Origin: Notospermus geniculatus
Lineage: Eukaryota; Nemertea; Pilidiophora; Heteronemertea; Lineidae
Length of the DNA: 64,000 bases
Assembly (NCBI GenBank): GCA_002633025.1
Contig: NMRB01002894.1
Span: 7,355-71,354 of the forward strand
Direction: 5' to 3'
Every line of letters starts with the position of its first letter. Position 1 is the stretch's first letter. Shown in pieces: positions 24,401 to 31,090 of the stretch. The position numbers and the translations under genes are program-made. The notes beneath the pieces are model-generated. The model was not told where the DNA came from. It saw only the letters and a list, made by a program, of their open reading frames with translations, and did not search any database.

Positions 24401-27400
24401 CAGCATTTTCTGCCATACTTTGCAAAAATTTGTCCTGGTTGACGACTATTGTGGTAGATATTTGAAGAAATGTGGCAAATTTTTTGAAGATCTGAATGTT
24501 GGTTTACTTTGCTGCAGTTTGAGAGCAATAGGCCCAAACCTGGCAGGGCGGAGATTTCAAATCACAAAAGTTAATGGTTCCATAATGGCAGGACAGTTCA
24601 TACCCATAAAATATCTCCTTGTAAATGGTTTCCCACAGATATTCAGGAAGGAAACTCTACTACAAATTGACTTCTTTTAATTACCTTACCAATATTTTGC
24701 ATGGTAGGTCCCTCTAGTTGTAGACCACAGAACTAAAATCATTCAAAGGCCCTGGACAAACAAGTAGGCCTAAATTATACCATGAACTGGGCTACCCTAC
24801 TGTACAGTATAGTGTGACCACCTGTGACAGCAAAATGAGTCGGAATGCGACAGTTTGTTGATTTCAGCATTGTCTGCTTATTCTGAAAGTTGTTGTCCAT
24901 TTCTGCAATTGTTCTCTGGTGTCATCTTGGGTCTTCTTTCTGGCGCATTCCGACACATTTTGCTCAGTCAAGGGGGTCACATATGAGGTCTAAATGCAAC
25001 CAAGGGACAGGGCTATGGGTGCCCTCAAAAAGGTCCCTACAGCCCCTTCTTCCTTTCCATGCACTTTCTGCCTGGAAACATGAAAATGGCTGTTTCTGGA
25101 ATTGTGACTGAACAGACTCTCTGCGTTCATAGGAAATGCCAGCACGTTTCGCTTTCATCAAGTGTTTGGAAGAGCACTTGTCTTTATTGATCTTTGATAC
25201 AGGTACGGGGTAAGTGCTGTTGTCACCAGCACAGTAAAGATCACGTCGTGTTGCGATGGCTTCGAACCGTGGCAATGGAGCGNNNNNNNNNNNNNNNNNN
25301 NNNNNNNNNNNNNNNNNNNNNNNNNNNNNNNNNNNNNNNNNNNNNNNNNNNNNNNNNNNNNNNNNNNNNNNNNNNNNNNNNNNNNNNNNNNNNNNNNNNN
25401 NNNNNNNNNNNNNNNNNNNNNNNNNNNNNNNNNNNNNNNNNNNNNNNNNNNNNNNNNNNNNNNNNNNNNNNNNNNNNNNNNNNNNNNNNNNNNNNNNNNN
25501 NNNNNNNNNNNNNNNNNNNNNNNNNNNNNNNNNNNNNNNNNNNNNNNNNNNNNNNNNNNNNNNNNNNNNNNNNNNNNNNNNNNNNNNNNNNNNNNNNNNN
25601 NNNNNNNNNNNNNNNNNNNNNNNNNNNNNNNNNNNNNNNNNNNNNNNNNNNNNNNNNNNNNNNNNNNNNNNNNNNNNNNNNNNNNNNNNNNNNNNNNNNN
25701 NNNNNNNNNNNNNNNNNNNNNNNNNNNNNNNNNNNNNNNNNNNNNNNNNNNNNNNNNNNNNNNNNNNNNNNNNNNNNNNNNNNNNNNNNNNNNNNNNNNN
25801 NNNNNNNNNNNNNNNNNNNNNNNNNNNNNNNNNNNNNNNNNNNNNNNNNNNNNNNNNNNNNNNNNNNNNNNNNNNNNNNNNNNNNNNNNNNNNNNNNNNN
25901 NNNNNNNNNNNNNNNNNNNNNNNNNNNNNNNNNNNNNNNNNNNNNNNNNNNNNNNNNNNNNNNNNNNNNNNNNNNNNNNNNNNNNNNNNNNNNNNNNNNN
26001 NATACCGTAAAGCGAAATATTTTCGCGTCCTAAATGTTGGCGAATGGCCTAAAAATGCAGCATTCGCGGGGATAAATATTCGTGGTAAAGGTCCTTATAT
26101 AAATTTTCTGCGGGGAAATATATTCGCGAGTGTCGCACTCTGAATAATGAAGAAGATCGACACCACACTTCTCAGGAAGCGGGAAGCTGTATATCCTGGC
26201 ACGACCTATCAGCTGCATATCGCAATGCTTGTTATGTGTAAACACTCGTTTATGTGTAAACACTCGGGCATCTGGGAATGACGTCAGGATGGGAATCCCC
26301 ACGCTGCATTGGTCAACTGGTGCTGATGACTCATCAATATAGGATTTAGCGGGGAACAAAATTCGCGTTGCGTATGGCAGGTGTCGACGGTAATTTGCAT
26401 TCATGGAGAAAAAATTTAGCGACGTGCCTCAGCAATTCGCGATTTTCGCGAGAATTTTTCCCCGCGAACATATTTCGCTTTACGGTAGTCAGAGGCCGTC
26501 AGAATGGTGTAGTGTAATATCAGTTCCTGTCACTAGAGGGGTTGTAGCTAATGCTAGCGCAACTCCGGCATTAATACAAATCCCCCAATATTTCCAAAAG
26601 AGCCAAGTTAGAGCTCACGGTCCTTGGCTCAATATTCCTGAGCAGGAAGCCATATCGGCCAAGTGCACCTTCTCATTTCATGCCGCACACATCCCGCGTC
26701 ACAGTTCTCACGCCAACAAGGATGTTTGCCGTCATCTTGTTGCCAGCGTTACGGAGCGATATGATTGGCTATTTCTTATTTCTGAATAGATCCCCGTGCA
26801 ATGGACTTATTGATCAGGAAGAATACCTGGCGTTAATTTATCGCTGTGGACGGACTGACCAGTGGTTCAGGTATGATCTGTACGTGTAGGATTTTTATGA
26901 ATCAGGATGGTACTGTAGCAAGCTGAGACGGGTCCAGTTTCAGACCAGGAAAATCAGGCCCATCCACATCCAGTGTTTCCGCCAAAGGGTACTATGGTAG
27001 TACCCTCAAAGGAACAGAAAAGGGCCATTTTCTTTAATTTCATGGGTTTTTTTGCTGATTTTGAAGAAATTAGTGCCCCCCCCCCAAATATTTCTGGCAG
27101 AGACCCTCATCATGGAAGATTGTGTCCAGTGGTTGACCAAACAGGCATGACAGGCGCCCGAGAAACAACTAGGCCCAAGTCAGGGCTTCAGGGACCCCCG
27201 GGACCCCGGGTCAAAATGACAAATACACCTCAAATTGGAAAAAGATCCCACCATCTTGATTTGGAAATGATGAAAGGTACTCCCAAACTCAAGTCAAAAG
27301 TGCCAATTGGCTTACTCCAGCAGCAGAAGCCCCACTGGCCCTGTCCTCGATGTCAAGATTCCAGGAAGCATGGTAAGTGAGAGAGTTGTAAAACCCTGGG

Positions 27401-29292
27401 GAACACAACCAATTGCAGAGAGCTGAGTTTTTAGTTCAAGTATCAAGCAAAAGACTTGGCTTGACCCCTCAAAAGATTTAAAAGAACCCATCTGCAAATT
27501 GTACAGGTTCTTTCATGCATGCACTCAATATTTTGAGTGCTGACAAACTGAGGTTATGCAATGCAATCCCAAGTAGGATTTAGATTCTATTTTAAACCAG
27601 CTACTTGCTTTGTATTTTGCAATGAAAATAGCTGAAGTTGGTTATCTTAGCAGCTGTCGTAGTTGGTCATGTTGGTGTACTGGTACCCAATTTTTAACTT
27701 ACCCCAACATTCATGACATTTGTATTGTAGGCTACATGGGCATGCATCAGGATAAAAAAATGAAGTCAGTCCAAGGTGAACATTTCAATTGGCTGTTTCT
27801 GTGTTGACCATGTTGAGACGGGACTTTAACCCTTTCACAGCCAGTGGCAATCCCATTACAATCTAAACCCCACCCAACTCAGAAATCTTTCAGAAACCCG
27901 GCCACATAGGTATTCATTGGGAAGTGCTCACACACTGAGAGCTTTCCAATGACCCCCTATTTGACAGCTTTCCAGTGCCTTTTAACCTTTTAGCCTATCG
28001 GTACATTTTTGTTTTTGACACAACTGGCCTTGGCAGTGAAGGGGATGACCACAACATACATGGTACATGTCATGAATGTAGGCCCTGCTGTAGTCAACAC
28101 CACAAATAATTTCAAAGCTTGTTGAACAATGCGCAACTGAATTGTAAATACATGTACTTTAACACACAAGAGTCATACATGAGATAAGCCTTTTTCCTAG
28201 ATTAAAACTCTGCGTCGTGATTAACCCAAGACAAGATAATAAGGCCTGTACATGTATGTTCAATGTGATCATCTGTTCTTTCTATGCTCTCCTTTTCTAC
28301 GGTAGATCTCGTAATTCCTCCAAGCCTTCTGGCGCACTGGATATAATCAGGTTACGCAGTGACCATTGGTACGGTATGGCTTTTTTTTCATGTATCATTG
28401 TATGCACTTGATTGGTGTGCCAAGTTCTGGTGCTACATTACATTTGGTATTGACTAAAAAAGTCTAAGGACTTGGTAACGATAGTACCACAAAGTATATT
28501 CAAAGTAACATCAACAAGTGCATTTATAATCAAGGAAGCCAGTTGCTGCCCCTCTCACGTCTCACTACTCATACATGTCATAAGTCAATACTTATGTGTG
28601 GGCTCTTCAAACCTGTGGTGGGCAGTGTATGGAAGTCCAAAAAGCAACATACTACATGTAAATACAACTGTATTCTCCTGGAGTCAAAAATTTTGATGTA
28701 CACGGTACACATATCGCCATGAATACGCCCAAGACAAAAGTAGAAATATTTTTCTGATACTGCACCAAAGTCCGCCCCAGGTTTAACAAATGTGCAATGC
28801 ATGGTGGGCCAATCTGTATTGCCCATTTGTTATTACTTGGAGGTGGCTTCGGCAGGGATTCTTTGGCTGAGCAGGAATTGCTGGAATGAGGAACGCTGCT
28901 GAAAAAAGATTGTCAACATTTTGTATTCTCGACTGATGGCCGGCCATCAACAGATCATTATTGAGGATCGACAGTATCAGCCAAGGTATTATTGTTGTCG
29001 GAATGCTGAATAGCAATCTGTTAACGATTAATTAACAGTGGTGGCACATGTCGTGGCAAATATCAAGGGCAGGGAGAGGGTGCAGGCAGGGCCGATAGGC
29101 TCAAATCGTCACACTGCACCGCCCCCCAACCCAACCAACATCAGGCCTAGGCCTCGGCTAGGAGGGAAGGCCTAGGCCTACCGGTAAACAAAACCGTGAC
29201 GGCGCGAGTTCATTCATCATGCGGCGGTAAAAATTCACCTACCTTTCACCAAATAAGGACGATATTCTTCTCAAGTCATCCTTCCTGGACAT
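414..29292 (-). CDS. ARHGEF12: PDZ-RhoGEF/LARG-family Rho guanine nucleotide exchange factor, N-terminal five exons (partial)
   Basis: Members of this family couple G-alpha-12/13 and plexin/receptor tails to RhoA activation at the plasma membrane. Five coding exons are read on the minus strand: 29292-29243, 28898-28837, 9451-9347, 8601-8552 and 471-414. All are bounded by AG/GT sites and the splice phases agree (2,1,1,0,1), giving 108 codons. Residues 1-42 are a Ser/Pro-rich leader starting MSRKDDLRRISSLFGE. The PDZ domain starts near residue 43 with QRCVIIQKDEKGYGLTV, where GYGLTV (54-59) is the carboxylate-binding loop; it continues as ESVKENGAAAKVGVKTGDQ and VNGTMVAHSNHKEVV. From memory of the family, this is closer to LARG (ARHGEF12) than to ARHGEF11, but invertebrates usually have one pro-orthologue. 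The RGS, DH and PH exons must lie left of the window. Extra small exons inside the 19-kb intron 2 cannot be excluded. Confidence 0.85.
545..1069. repeat. Foldback/MITE, about 525 bp
   Basis: The left arm (545-655) and right arm (960-1069) are inverted copies: CTAATATAGGTTAGGC pairs with ACCTAACCTATATTAG, and GTCTATCATGTTAGGC pairs with GCCTAACATGATAGAC. The interior is unique. It sits in the RhoGEF intron between exons 4 and 5, and no transposase is encoded. Confidence 0.75.
2643..2770 (+). repeat. tRNA-headed repeat, family 3
   Basis: The head has an A-box-like TTGGCCCAGTGGTTAGG and a B-box GGGTTTGAATCC with a long variable region, as in Leu/Ser tRNAs. It is followed by the tail GGAAGCTATGTCTTTCACC, which is shared with the fragment at 61122. 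It is therefore a polymerase III-derived retroelement, not a functional tRNA. Confidence 0.6.
2781..2890 (+). repeat. MITE-C fragment
   Basis: It shares GAGGAAAGTGTTAACGGCC, GCTGAAATGTACTTC and CAGGCAATCTGACAGCCC with the copies at 6685 and 49736. The ends with TIRs are lost. Confidence 0.6.
2891..4289. other. Intronic stretch with no recognised feature
   Basis: AT-rich intron sequence of the RhoGEF gene. Short ORFs are present but none shows conserved motifs or plausible coding bias. Confidence 0.5.
4290..4556 (-). repeat. SINE-1 copy (minus)
   Basis: This is the reverse complement of the family consensus. It begins with the tail complement TTGTATTTGATTTTTCCATC and contains CATGTTCCTCACTTGGATGG and GCAAAGGTACAAGGC. 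It ends with a degraded tRNA-like head (TAACCAGTTGGCTACCACGG). Confidence 0.8.
5686..5910 (+). repeat. MITE-A copy 1
   Basis: TIRs AGCCAGCAGCACACCAGGCG and CGCCTGGTGAACTGCTGGCT bound about 225 bp. TAA precedes the left end, consistent with a TWA target duplication of the PIF/Harbinger type. The interior carries CTCGCCACCGATCTTCTCGC. Confidence 0.8.
6012..6659 (+). CDS. Intact ORF nested antisense in the RhoGEF intron, function unknown
   Basis: I do not recognise this protein. The frame is open from a TGA at 5997 to a stop at 6657-6659. The first ATG is at 6063, giving about 198 residues starting MTLKKVQYSQSIILMHPEAD. The N-terminal half is basic with a Cys-rich patch (CHGLCDECRHF). The C-terminal half is strongly acidic (GDDDDGS, DLDADDDS) and ends ELDIKM. 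Composition is GC-richer and more codon-like than the surrounding intron, with CpG-containing codons such as GTCGTC, GACGAC and AACGGA. A CTTTTCAG at 5995 precedes it, but a splice there would put a TGA in this frame. It is flanked by MITE-A (ending 5910) and MITE-C (from 6685). It could be a nested intronless gene, a retrocopy or the last exon of an interleaved gene. Confidence 0.45.
   Translation: MIRQPNLTKILHTNTANMTLKKVQYSQSIILMHPEADLKRTYKSTCHYNLMNGQYREEMLLWPQMEKIVEMNSVCHGLCDECRHFKKVVEYGSVFRPVEYQSKVVLNDRVPEHRFESSLMQDKGYRHYKSGLQVDEDAGSNCGDEVVENGINGEVQNSVGDDDDGSFYILRQHHEEEFDDRVSFISNLTMDLDADDDSIVENGEDINGLELDIKM
6685..6868 (+). repeat. MITE-C copy
   Basis: The left end GGCAGTCTAGGAAAACTC is inverted at the right as AGGTTTTCCTAGATC. 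The interior ATTTCAACAGCTGAAATGTA is itself a short palindrome. The family also occurs at 2781, 13436 and 49736. Confidence 0.7.
7270..7375. repeat. Short minisatellite
   Basis: There are four imperfect units around CTGCCATCTCTTGTTGGACA, with spacing of about 25-45 bp. Confidence 0.6.
7949..8131 (-). repeat. MITE-D copy (unoccupied form)
   Basis: The left TIR TGTGACCCACTCTAGCAAAA corresponds to the right end GATCACCTGTGACATGTGCC, a decayed inverted copy. It is the uninterrupted relative of the element at 50127-50486, which carries an insertion at the position equivalent to GATAATAGTTGAGTAAACTG here. Confidence 0.65.
8552..8601 (-). CDS. ARHGEF12: RhoGEF exon 4: middle of the PDZ domain
   Basis: This 50-nt exon encodes NGAAAKVGVKTGDQIIK, the conserved helix alphaA and GD-x-I-I-K strand of the PDZ fold. 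The acceptor is CAATAG and the donor GTAAGT. The following intron is about 8 kb. Confidence 0.9.
8880..9025. repeat. Two-unit direct repeat, about 75 bp
   Basis: The phrases AAAACCGGGTCTTATGC and AAAACCAGGTCTTATGC, each followed by a CACTACG- or CGCTATG-like motif and TTCTCATTGATG or TCCTCATTGATG, mark two diverged tandem units. Confidence 0.45.
9240..9335 (+). repeat. tRNA-Ala-like pseudogene or SINE head
   Basis: The segment CCTGTCTTGCATGCAGG can form an anticodon arm with a TGC anticodon. The next segment, CCCGGATTCGATTCCCGG, is a good T-arm/B-box. The D-arm region is poor and no acceptor stem is evident, so it is unlikely to be a functional tRNA. It abuts the donor of RhoGEF exon 3. Confidence 0.35.
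9347..9451 (-). CDS. ARHGEF12: RhoGEF exon 3: first part of the PDZ domain
   Basis: The exon encodes GLLVQRCVIIQKDEKGYGL followed by TVGGENPVYVESVKE. This is the beta1-beta2 segment and GLGF-type loop of the ARHGEF11/12 PDZ domain. The acceptor is TTTTTCAG and the donor GTAAGT. A tRNA-Ala-like repeat abuts the donor side. Confidence 0.9.
9496..9727 (+). repeat. SINE-1, first of a tandem pair
   Basis: It contains a tRNA-like head (GTTTGCTTAGCAAGCGGCAG, GGTTCGAATACCGGGCC) and body (TTTGCAAGGGCAAGTAAAAG). It is preceded by GCATAAAAAATCGGCAATGA, which is repeated at 9727, so flank plus SINE was duplicated as one unit. Confidence 0.75.
9728..9985 (+). repeat. SINE-1, second of a tandem pair
   Basis: It is a direct repeat of the preceding unit with the same 5' flank (GCATAAAAAATTGGCAATGA, CCTGCCAAGATCCTTGATA). 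The head reads AGCAAGCAGCATGTGCCAGG, so the two copies have diverged slightly. Confidence 0.75.
10556..10830 (-). repeat. SINE-1 copy (minus)
   Basis: It runs from the tail complement TTGTATTAGATTTTCCATC to the degraded tRNA head near TTATAACCACAAGG. A partial third-copy segment (GGATGGGGTCTTTTACTTGC) continues to about 10900. Confidence 0.75.
11225..11570. repeat. Foldback element with long arms
   Basis: GCCCCTGGTAGAATTTCGCT (left) is inverted at the right as GCGAAATTCTACCAGGGGC. The arms extend outward through TTTCACATCTCGCAC and ATATGTGAAATCAGTG. A second inner pair, AATTCCTGGATCGAGGTTGA and TTCAACCTCGATCTAGGAAA, makes it a nested palindrome. Confidence 0.75.
11615..11873 (-). repeat. SINE-1 copy (minus)
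   Basis: It contains GAAACCATAGCATCATTGGC, CTCATGTTCCTCACTTTGAT and the head complement CACTTGGCTACCAAGGCTCC. Confidence 0.75.
12718..12831. repeat. Hairpin/foldback, 114 bp
   Basis: The arms GAGGCCCCATCCTCCCACAG and CTGTGGGAGGATGCTGAGGC are inverted copies. The inner arms CTCGCTCCTCTTCAT and ATGAAGAGGAACGAG also pair. MITE-A sequence starts directly after it. Confidence 0.75.
12832..12892 (+). repeat. MITE-A fragment
   Basis: The 5' part of MITE-A (GCAGCAGCACACCAGGC, GCGATCTACTCGCCACC) is truncated after about 60 bp. Confidence 0.6.
12978..13226 (+). repeat. MITE-A copy
   Basis: The left TIR AAAGCCAGCAGGACACCAGG and right TIR TGCCTGGTGTGCTAGTGCTG flank the family interior with CCACCGATCTTCTCGCCAGC and TTGGTATTGTTTGACA. 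Confidence 0.8.
13436..13512 (+). repeat. MITE-C fragment
   Basis: The right half of the family is present: CAGGCAATCTGACAACCC and the end GTTTTCCTAGACTGCC. Confidence 0.55.
13556..13764. repeat. MITE-E copy
   Basis: TIRs AACTCTTTCAGCCCTA and TAGGGCTGAAAGAGTT are perfect inverted copies. The interior has an inverted pair around GGACGGATATATCCGTTCG. Confidence 0.75.
14091..14341. repeat. MITE-F with about 65-bp terminal inverted repeats
   Basis: CCGGCGTAAGAAAAGCGATA at the left is mirrored by TATCGCTTTTCTTATGCCGG at the right. The arms continue through GATATTGCGACTGCTTTCAT. The interior, around TGTGCTGGTCTCC, is non-repetitive. Confidence 0.8.
14906..15036 (+). repeat. SINE-1 copy, 3'-truncated
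   Basis: The tRNA-like head is well preserved: CCTGATAGCCGAGTGGTTAC (A-box), CCGCTAAGCAAGCGG anticodon arm and GGTTCAAATCCCG (B-box). The copy stops after CGCATGGGACAGTA. Confidence 0.8.
15326..15545 (+). repeat. MITE-A copy
   Basis: The left end GCAGCAGCACACCAGACG and right end ATCGCCTGGCGCTGGCT are present, and TAA follows the right end. The interior has CACCGCAGATTAGGCGACAT. Confidence 0.75.
16270..16482. repeat. MITE-G palindrome with TAA target duplication
   Basis: TIRs of about 69 bp begin AGCCTGCCGCACACTGGAGC and end GCTCCAGTGTGCGGCAGGCT. Both are flanked by TAA (16267-16269 and 16483-16485), the clearest target-site duplication in the window. The central unit ACGCGCACATGCGAGCT is repeated imperfectly. 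TAA duplication suggests mobilisation by a PIF/Harbinger-like transposase. Confidence 0.85.
16486..16745 (+). repeat. SINE-1 copy (plus)
   Basis: The head reads TAGTTGAGTGGTTTAATC, CTGCAAAGCAAGCGGCAG and GGTTCGAATCCCG. The body includes CATGAGTAGCTTGAGATGGC and the end is GATGGAAAGGCACAAATACA. It starts right after MITE-G. Confidence 0.8.
17069..17238 (-). repeat. MITE-A copy (partial)
   Basis: It contains CGGCTGTTGACGCCAGGTGT, GCGATGCATGGCATCTTCTC and the right TIR GATATTGCCTGATGTGCTGC, followed by TAA. The left TIR is missing. Confidence 0.65.
17832..18054 (-). repeat. MITE-A copy
   Basis: Ends GCCCGCAGCACCCCAAGCGA and GATATCACCTGGTATGCTGC bound the inverted interior (CAAAATCAGCTGTTGACACC, TGGTGGCTGGCGAGAAGATC). 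Confidence 0.7.
18060..18640. repeat. Complex minisatellite
   Basis: Imperfect units of roughly 65-130 bp are built from AGAGGGTGCAACCTCATAGG, CCTAGTCACCTTGGGTAGAC and GAGACCTGGAACGACGTCAT. At least five units are recognisable and diverge toward the ends. Confidence 0.7.
18772..19080 (-). CDS. Candidate acidic Ser-rich coding exon, unknown gene
   Basis: A minus-strand open segment of about 100 codons has no in-frame ATG at its 5' side, so if real it is an internal exon. It reads SHILEEENVENIEVLPQDTV and continues with VGDDDVFFDAQDPAGSKSPK and a Ser-rich stretch ending EYYSPPRSR. A donor-like CTCAAG/GTAATA lies at its 3' side and is tandemly duplicated (two copies of TTACTCCCCTCCTCGCTCAA). 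Composition is that of an intrinsically disordered acidic protein region. It lies inside RhoGEF intron 2, same strand, so it could be an alternative exon of that gene. No homologue is recognised; the phase was not tested. Confidence 0.35.
19330..20940. other. Intronic stretch without assignable features
   Basis: Apart from short ORFs without conserved motifs, I see only ordinary intron sequence of the RhoGEF gene. No inverted-repeat boundaries were found by eye. Confidence 0.4.
20949..21117 (-). repeat. MITE-H copy, truncated
   Basis: It starts AGAGGCTTTGCATATGACGT and contains CAAGCCGCCATGCTAGAGGA and GCAGCAAAATGAGCCGTG, the reverse of the copy nested at 50197. The far TIR is replaced by the pogo-like element beginning near 21118. 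Confidence 0.65.
21118..21482. repeat. pogo-like MITE interrupted by MITE-A
   Basis: The left part has TTAATTGAGAGGTGTCCTGA and CTCCTGGCAGAGGTGTCC. The terminal GAGGTTCCACTG reappears at 21471-21482, after the inserted MITE-A. The family terminus CAGTGGAACCTCTCTATTAA resembles pogo/Tigger TIRs. Confidence 0.6.
21235..21463 (+). repeat. MITE-A copy nested in the pogo-like MITE
   Basis: It carries the left end AAACCAGCACCACACCAG, the interior CGATATCGCAAGCGATCTAA and the right end CCTGGTGTGCGGCTGGCTTT. It lies between two parts of the pogo-like element. Confidence 0.7.
22583..22795. repeat. MITE-I copy
   Basis: The ends ATGGGAGACATTACTGCCAT and AATGACAGTAAAGTCTCACA are diverged inverted repeats. 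The inner pair is GAACGTCACATCACAGAG and TCTGTGATGTCAAATTC. A second copy is at 32311. Confidence 0.65.
22872..22991. repeat. Small palindromic MITE, 120 bp
   Basis: The arms GGGTCATATGAATAAAGACT and AGTTTTTAATCATATGACCC, together with AGCAAATGCTTTTACTT and AAGTAAAAGCATTTACT, fold into a hairpin with a loop of about 45 bp. Confidence 0.75.
23480..23901. repeat. MITE-E2 with internal tandem units
   Basis: The ends TTAGCCCTTTCACCGCCAG and TTGGCAGGGAAAGGGTTAA are inverted. Inside are three direct units of about 115-125 bp, each containing the palindromic pair ATAGGTATTCATTTGAAAGT and CTTTCCAATGAATACCTAT. A related element lies at 27826. Confidence 0.7.
24813..24980. repeat. Inverted-repeat element, 168 bp
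   Basis: The left end GTGACCACCTGTGACAGCAA, then AATGAGTCGGAATGCG, pairs with CGCATTCCGACACATT and AGTCAAGGGGGTCAC at the right. Confidence 0.6.
25283..26001. other. Assembly gap (719 N)
   Basis: The run is all N. The right edge falls at the start of an inverted-repeat element, so a repeat probably caused the gap. Confidence 0.99.
26003..26487. repeat. MITE-J, about 485 bp
   Basis: TIRs TACCGTAAAGCGAAATATTT and CATATTTCGCTTTACGGTA bound the element, with TA at each end as in Tc1/mariner target duplications. Subterminal TTCGCGGGGATAAATATTCG repeats resemble the termini. Confidence 0.75.
26490..27820. other. Intronic stretch with no recognised feature
   Basis: ORFs on both strands up to about 135 codons are present but show no conserved motif and overlap ordinary intron sequence. 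Confidence 0.4.
27826..28045. repeat. MITE-E2 copy (single unit)
   Basis: The ends TTTAACCCTTTCACAGCCAG and CTTGGCAGTGAAGGGG are inverted. One internal hairpin unit (ACATAGGTATTCATTGGGAA, GAGCTTTCCAATGA) is present, compared with three at 23480. Confidence 0.65.
28837..28898 (-). CDS. ARHGEF12: RhoGEF exon 2 (Ser/Pro linker)
   Basis: The exon follows a strong polypyrimidine acceptor (CTTTTTTCAG) and ends CCTCCAA before GTAATA. It encodes SVPHSSNSCSAKESLPKPPP. The acceptor is a NAGNAG tandem (CAGCAG), so one serine may be optional. Phase 1 at its end matches the PDZ exon at 9451, producing PPPRGLLVQRC. Confidence 0.65.
29243..29292 (-). CDS. ARHGEF12: RhoGEF exon 1 (start codon exon)
   Basis: This exon has 16 codons plus two bases, beginning ATG TCC AGG at 29292 and ending GGTGAAAG before the donor GTAGGT. 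It is assigned to the PDZ-RhoGEF gene by phase, which joins exactly to 28898, and because family members begin with a short Ser-rich leader. Homology alone would not prove the link. Confidence 0.65.
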
Positions 29293-29900
29293 CTTTTCTC
29301 TCACTCTGGGTACCACAGCTCACGAGATAAAAACCATCGCATAGGATGCACTTTTTAGTTGGTCAACAAGTTGAAGTCAAGAGTTGAAGTTGACCAAAAC
29401 ATGGCCGACTGATCAACAACACACCCCTGTAAATCGTCGAAACGGGCCACAGGAAAGTTATTCCAAATCGACAAGGGCTTGTTTCAATTTGGGAATATTC
29501 TATTTATCACGTAATCACACAATATCACTTCAAATTTTGTAATTATCCGTGGAAATTCTGTTTATTTATTGCAATTTCAACTCTAGCATTTTGGTCAGCT
29601 TGCCACAGAATTTTTCACTTCCTAGTAAATAGACGCGTTAAAAAGAGTGCATTAACAACTGCGTTCTTAAAGTAATTATTTCCCGCAGAATTTATTTATG
29701 TTTTATTAGAATATCTCAAAAATAGTGAAATAATTTATTCAGTGCCAGTGGTGTATCAGTAAAAATCACGTAATTTGATAGAAAATAATCGTATATTTAT
29801 TCGCATAGGGTGAGGCGGTCATTGCGAACTACTTTTCAAGATGGCCGCCACTGACATACAGAGCTAGGTGTTGATACTACCCCGCGATTCGCATGTTTTT
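29293..29900 (-). promoter_or_regulatory. Putative promoter/5' region of the RhoGEF gene
   Basis: The sequence upstream of the exon-1 ATG has an AACATGGCCGACTG motif at about 29399. A YY1-type CAAGATGGCCGCCACTG lies at 29838-29854, typical of sequences just downstream of metazoan start sites. No TATA box can be assigned with confidence. Confidence 0.35.
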
Positions 29901-30894
29901 TAAATGGTTCAATAAAACCCTAGAAATAAGGAAAGAAATTGAAAAAAAAATAGATGAATAAATAATCAGATTTTAGCTTTGGAAATATACATTGGTAATA
30001 ATTCGTAATCGCTACAGGTCTAGGCGAGGCACGGTAAGCGGAATTAGTAAATTTCATTGAAGCCTTTATTAGGTCAAGGCCGAAGGGTATTTTCTATTTA
30101 TGGAAGTTGTATATTTTGCGAAGTATTCGTTTGGTCATTCCATTGAAATTCCGAATGCGGCAGTAAAACTGAATGACAGACTTCTCAATAGGTGGCAGCA
30201 CTGCACTGACGAAGAAATTCAATAGATTTCTTTGTCAGCGACACCTAAAAGTTCCCCTTTGGGATTGGCCAAGTGAGTTAGATCAGCAAGTTTTATTTCC
30301 AACCAGTTCTCGCACTCAGTTTACAGTGGTTCCGGCCTGTAACCAAAGTTCTCCCCTTGTAAGAATTACCGGTAGGCCTACAGGTACCGGTAGCCTAGTT
30401 AAGTTTGAGGCCGCTAGGAAGAAGTTCGCCCACATTCCAGGATGCCAAAAATGTGGGAAAGATTAAAAGACAAAGAACACAGAAGTATACTGAAACAAAA
30501 AGCTTTATATATGTGTAATCTTGAAATACAACAAACAGAATAAATGGGTATAGGTTATCAACACATATAATTTTGTTTCGCAACTTTATAAGTTACGGTA
30601 CCATGGTTACCACCAGTCACAATATTCCACATGAAAATAAATACTACTGAATGTAGCCAATTTTCGTCACAATGACCAAAACTGCATAATCACGATCCTT
30701 TTGAACCCTTTGGAGGGTAACGCATGAAGTGGTTGTGACAAAAACATTGAAGAAGCCTCGCCTGAAATTCTAACAGGGAATTTAAAGCATATTTAAGATA
30801 GGTCAATTTTTTTTAAATGAAATACATGTCATCTTCAACATTGTTAAGTACTGCACTGACCTCAGCAGATCTGCTGCGTAGGCCTACCATAATA

Positions 30895-31090
30895 GGCACA
30901 GAATTCATTTATTCAGTAGGCCTACTCAGATTAAACAGATGAAATCTGCTCACAGTTTGAGTCAATCGTTCATAGGCCTAGCTGGACTAAAGATGAAATT
31001 TGCTGATAATCCATTCATTTAGTAGACCTACTTGGACTGAAGAGATGAACTCTGCACAGAATTCACTCATTCAGTCCTTGGATTGAATAC
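30895..31090. repeat. Degenerate tandem repeat, period about 70 bp
   Basis: Three units share the pattern ATTCATTTATTCAGTAGGCC, ACTCAGATTAAACAGATGAA and TCTGCTCACAG, with later units more diverged. Confidence 0.5.

Noticed and set aside
25194-26143. Two long open frames across the N run
   Set aside because: Open only because N codons are unspecified; the flanking bases encode nothing recognisable.
26403-26789. 128-codon ORF
   Set aside because: Its first part is the terminal repeat of MITE-J; the rest lacks features.
30173-30466. 97-codon ORF ending HIPGCQKCGKD
   Set aside because: The ending is mildly suggestive of a small Cys protein, but there is no homology I can name, no splice signals and no conservation evidence.
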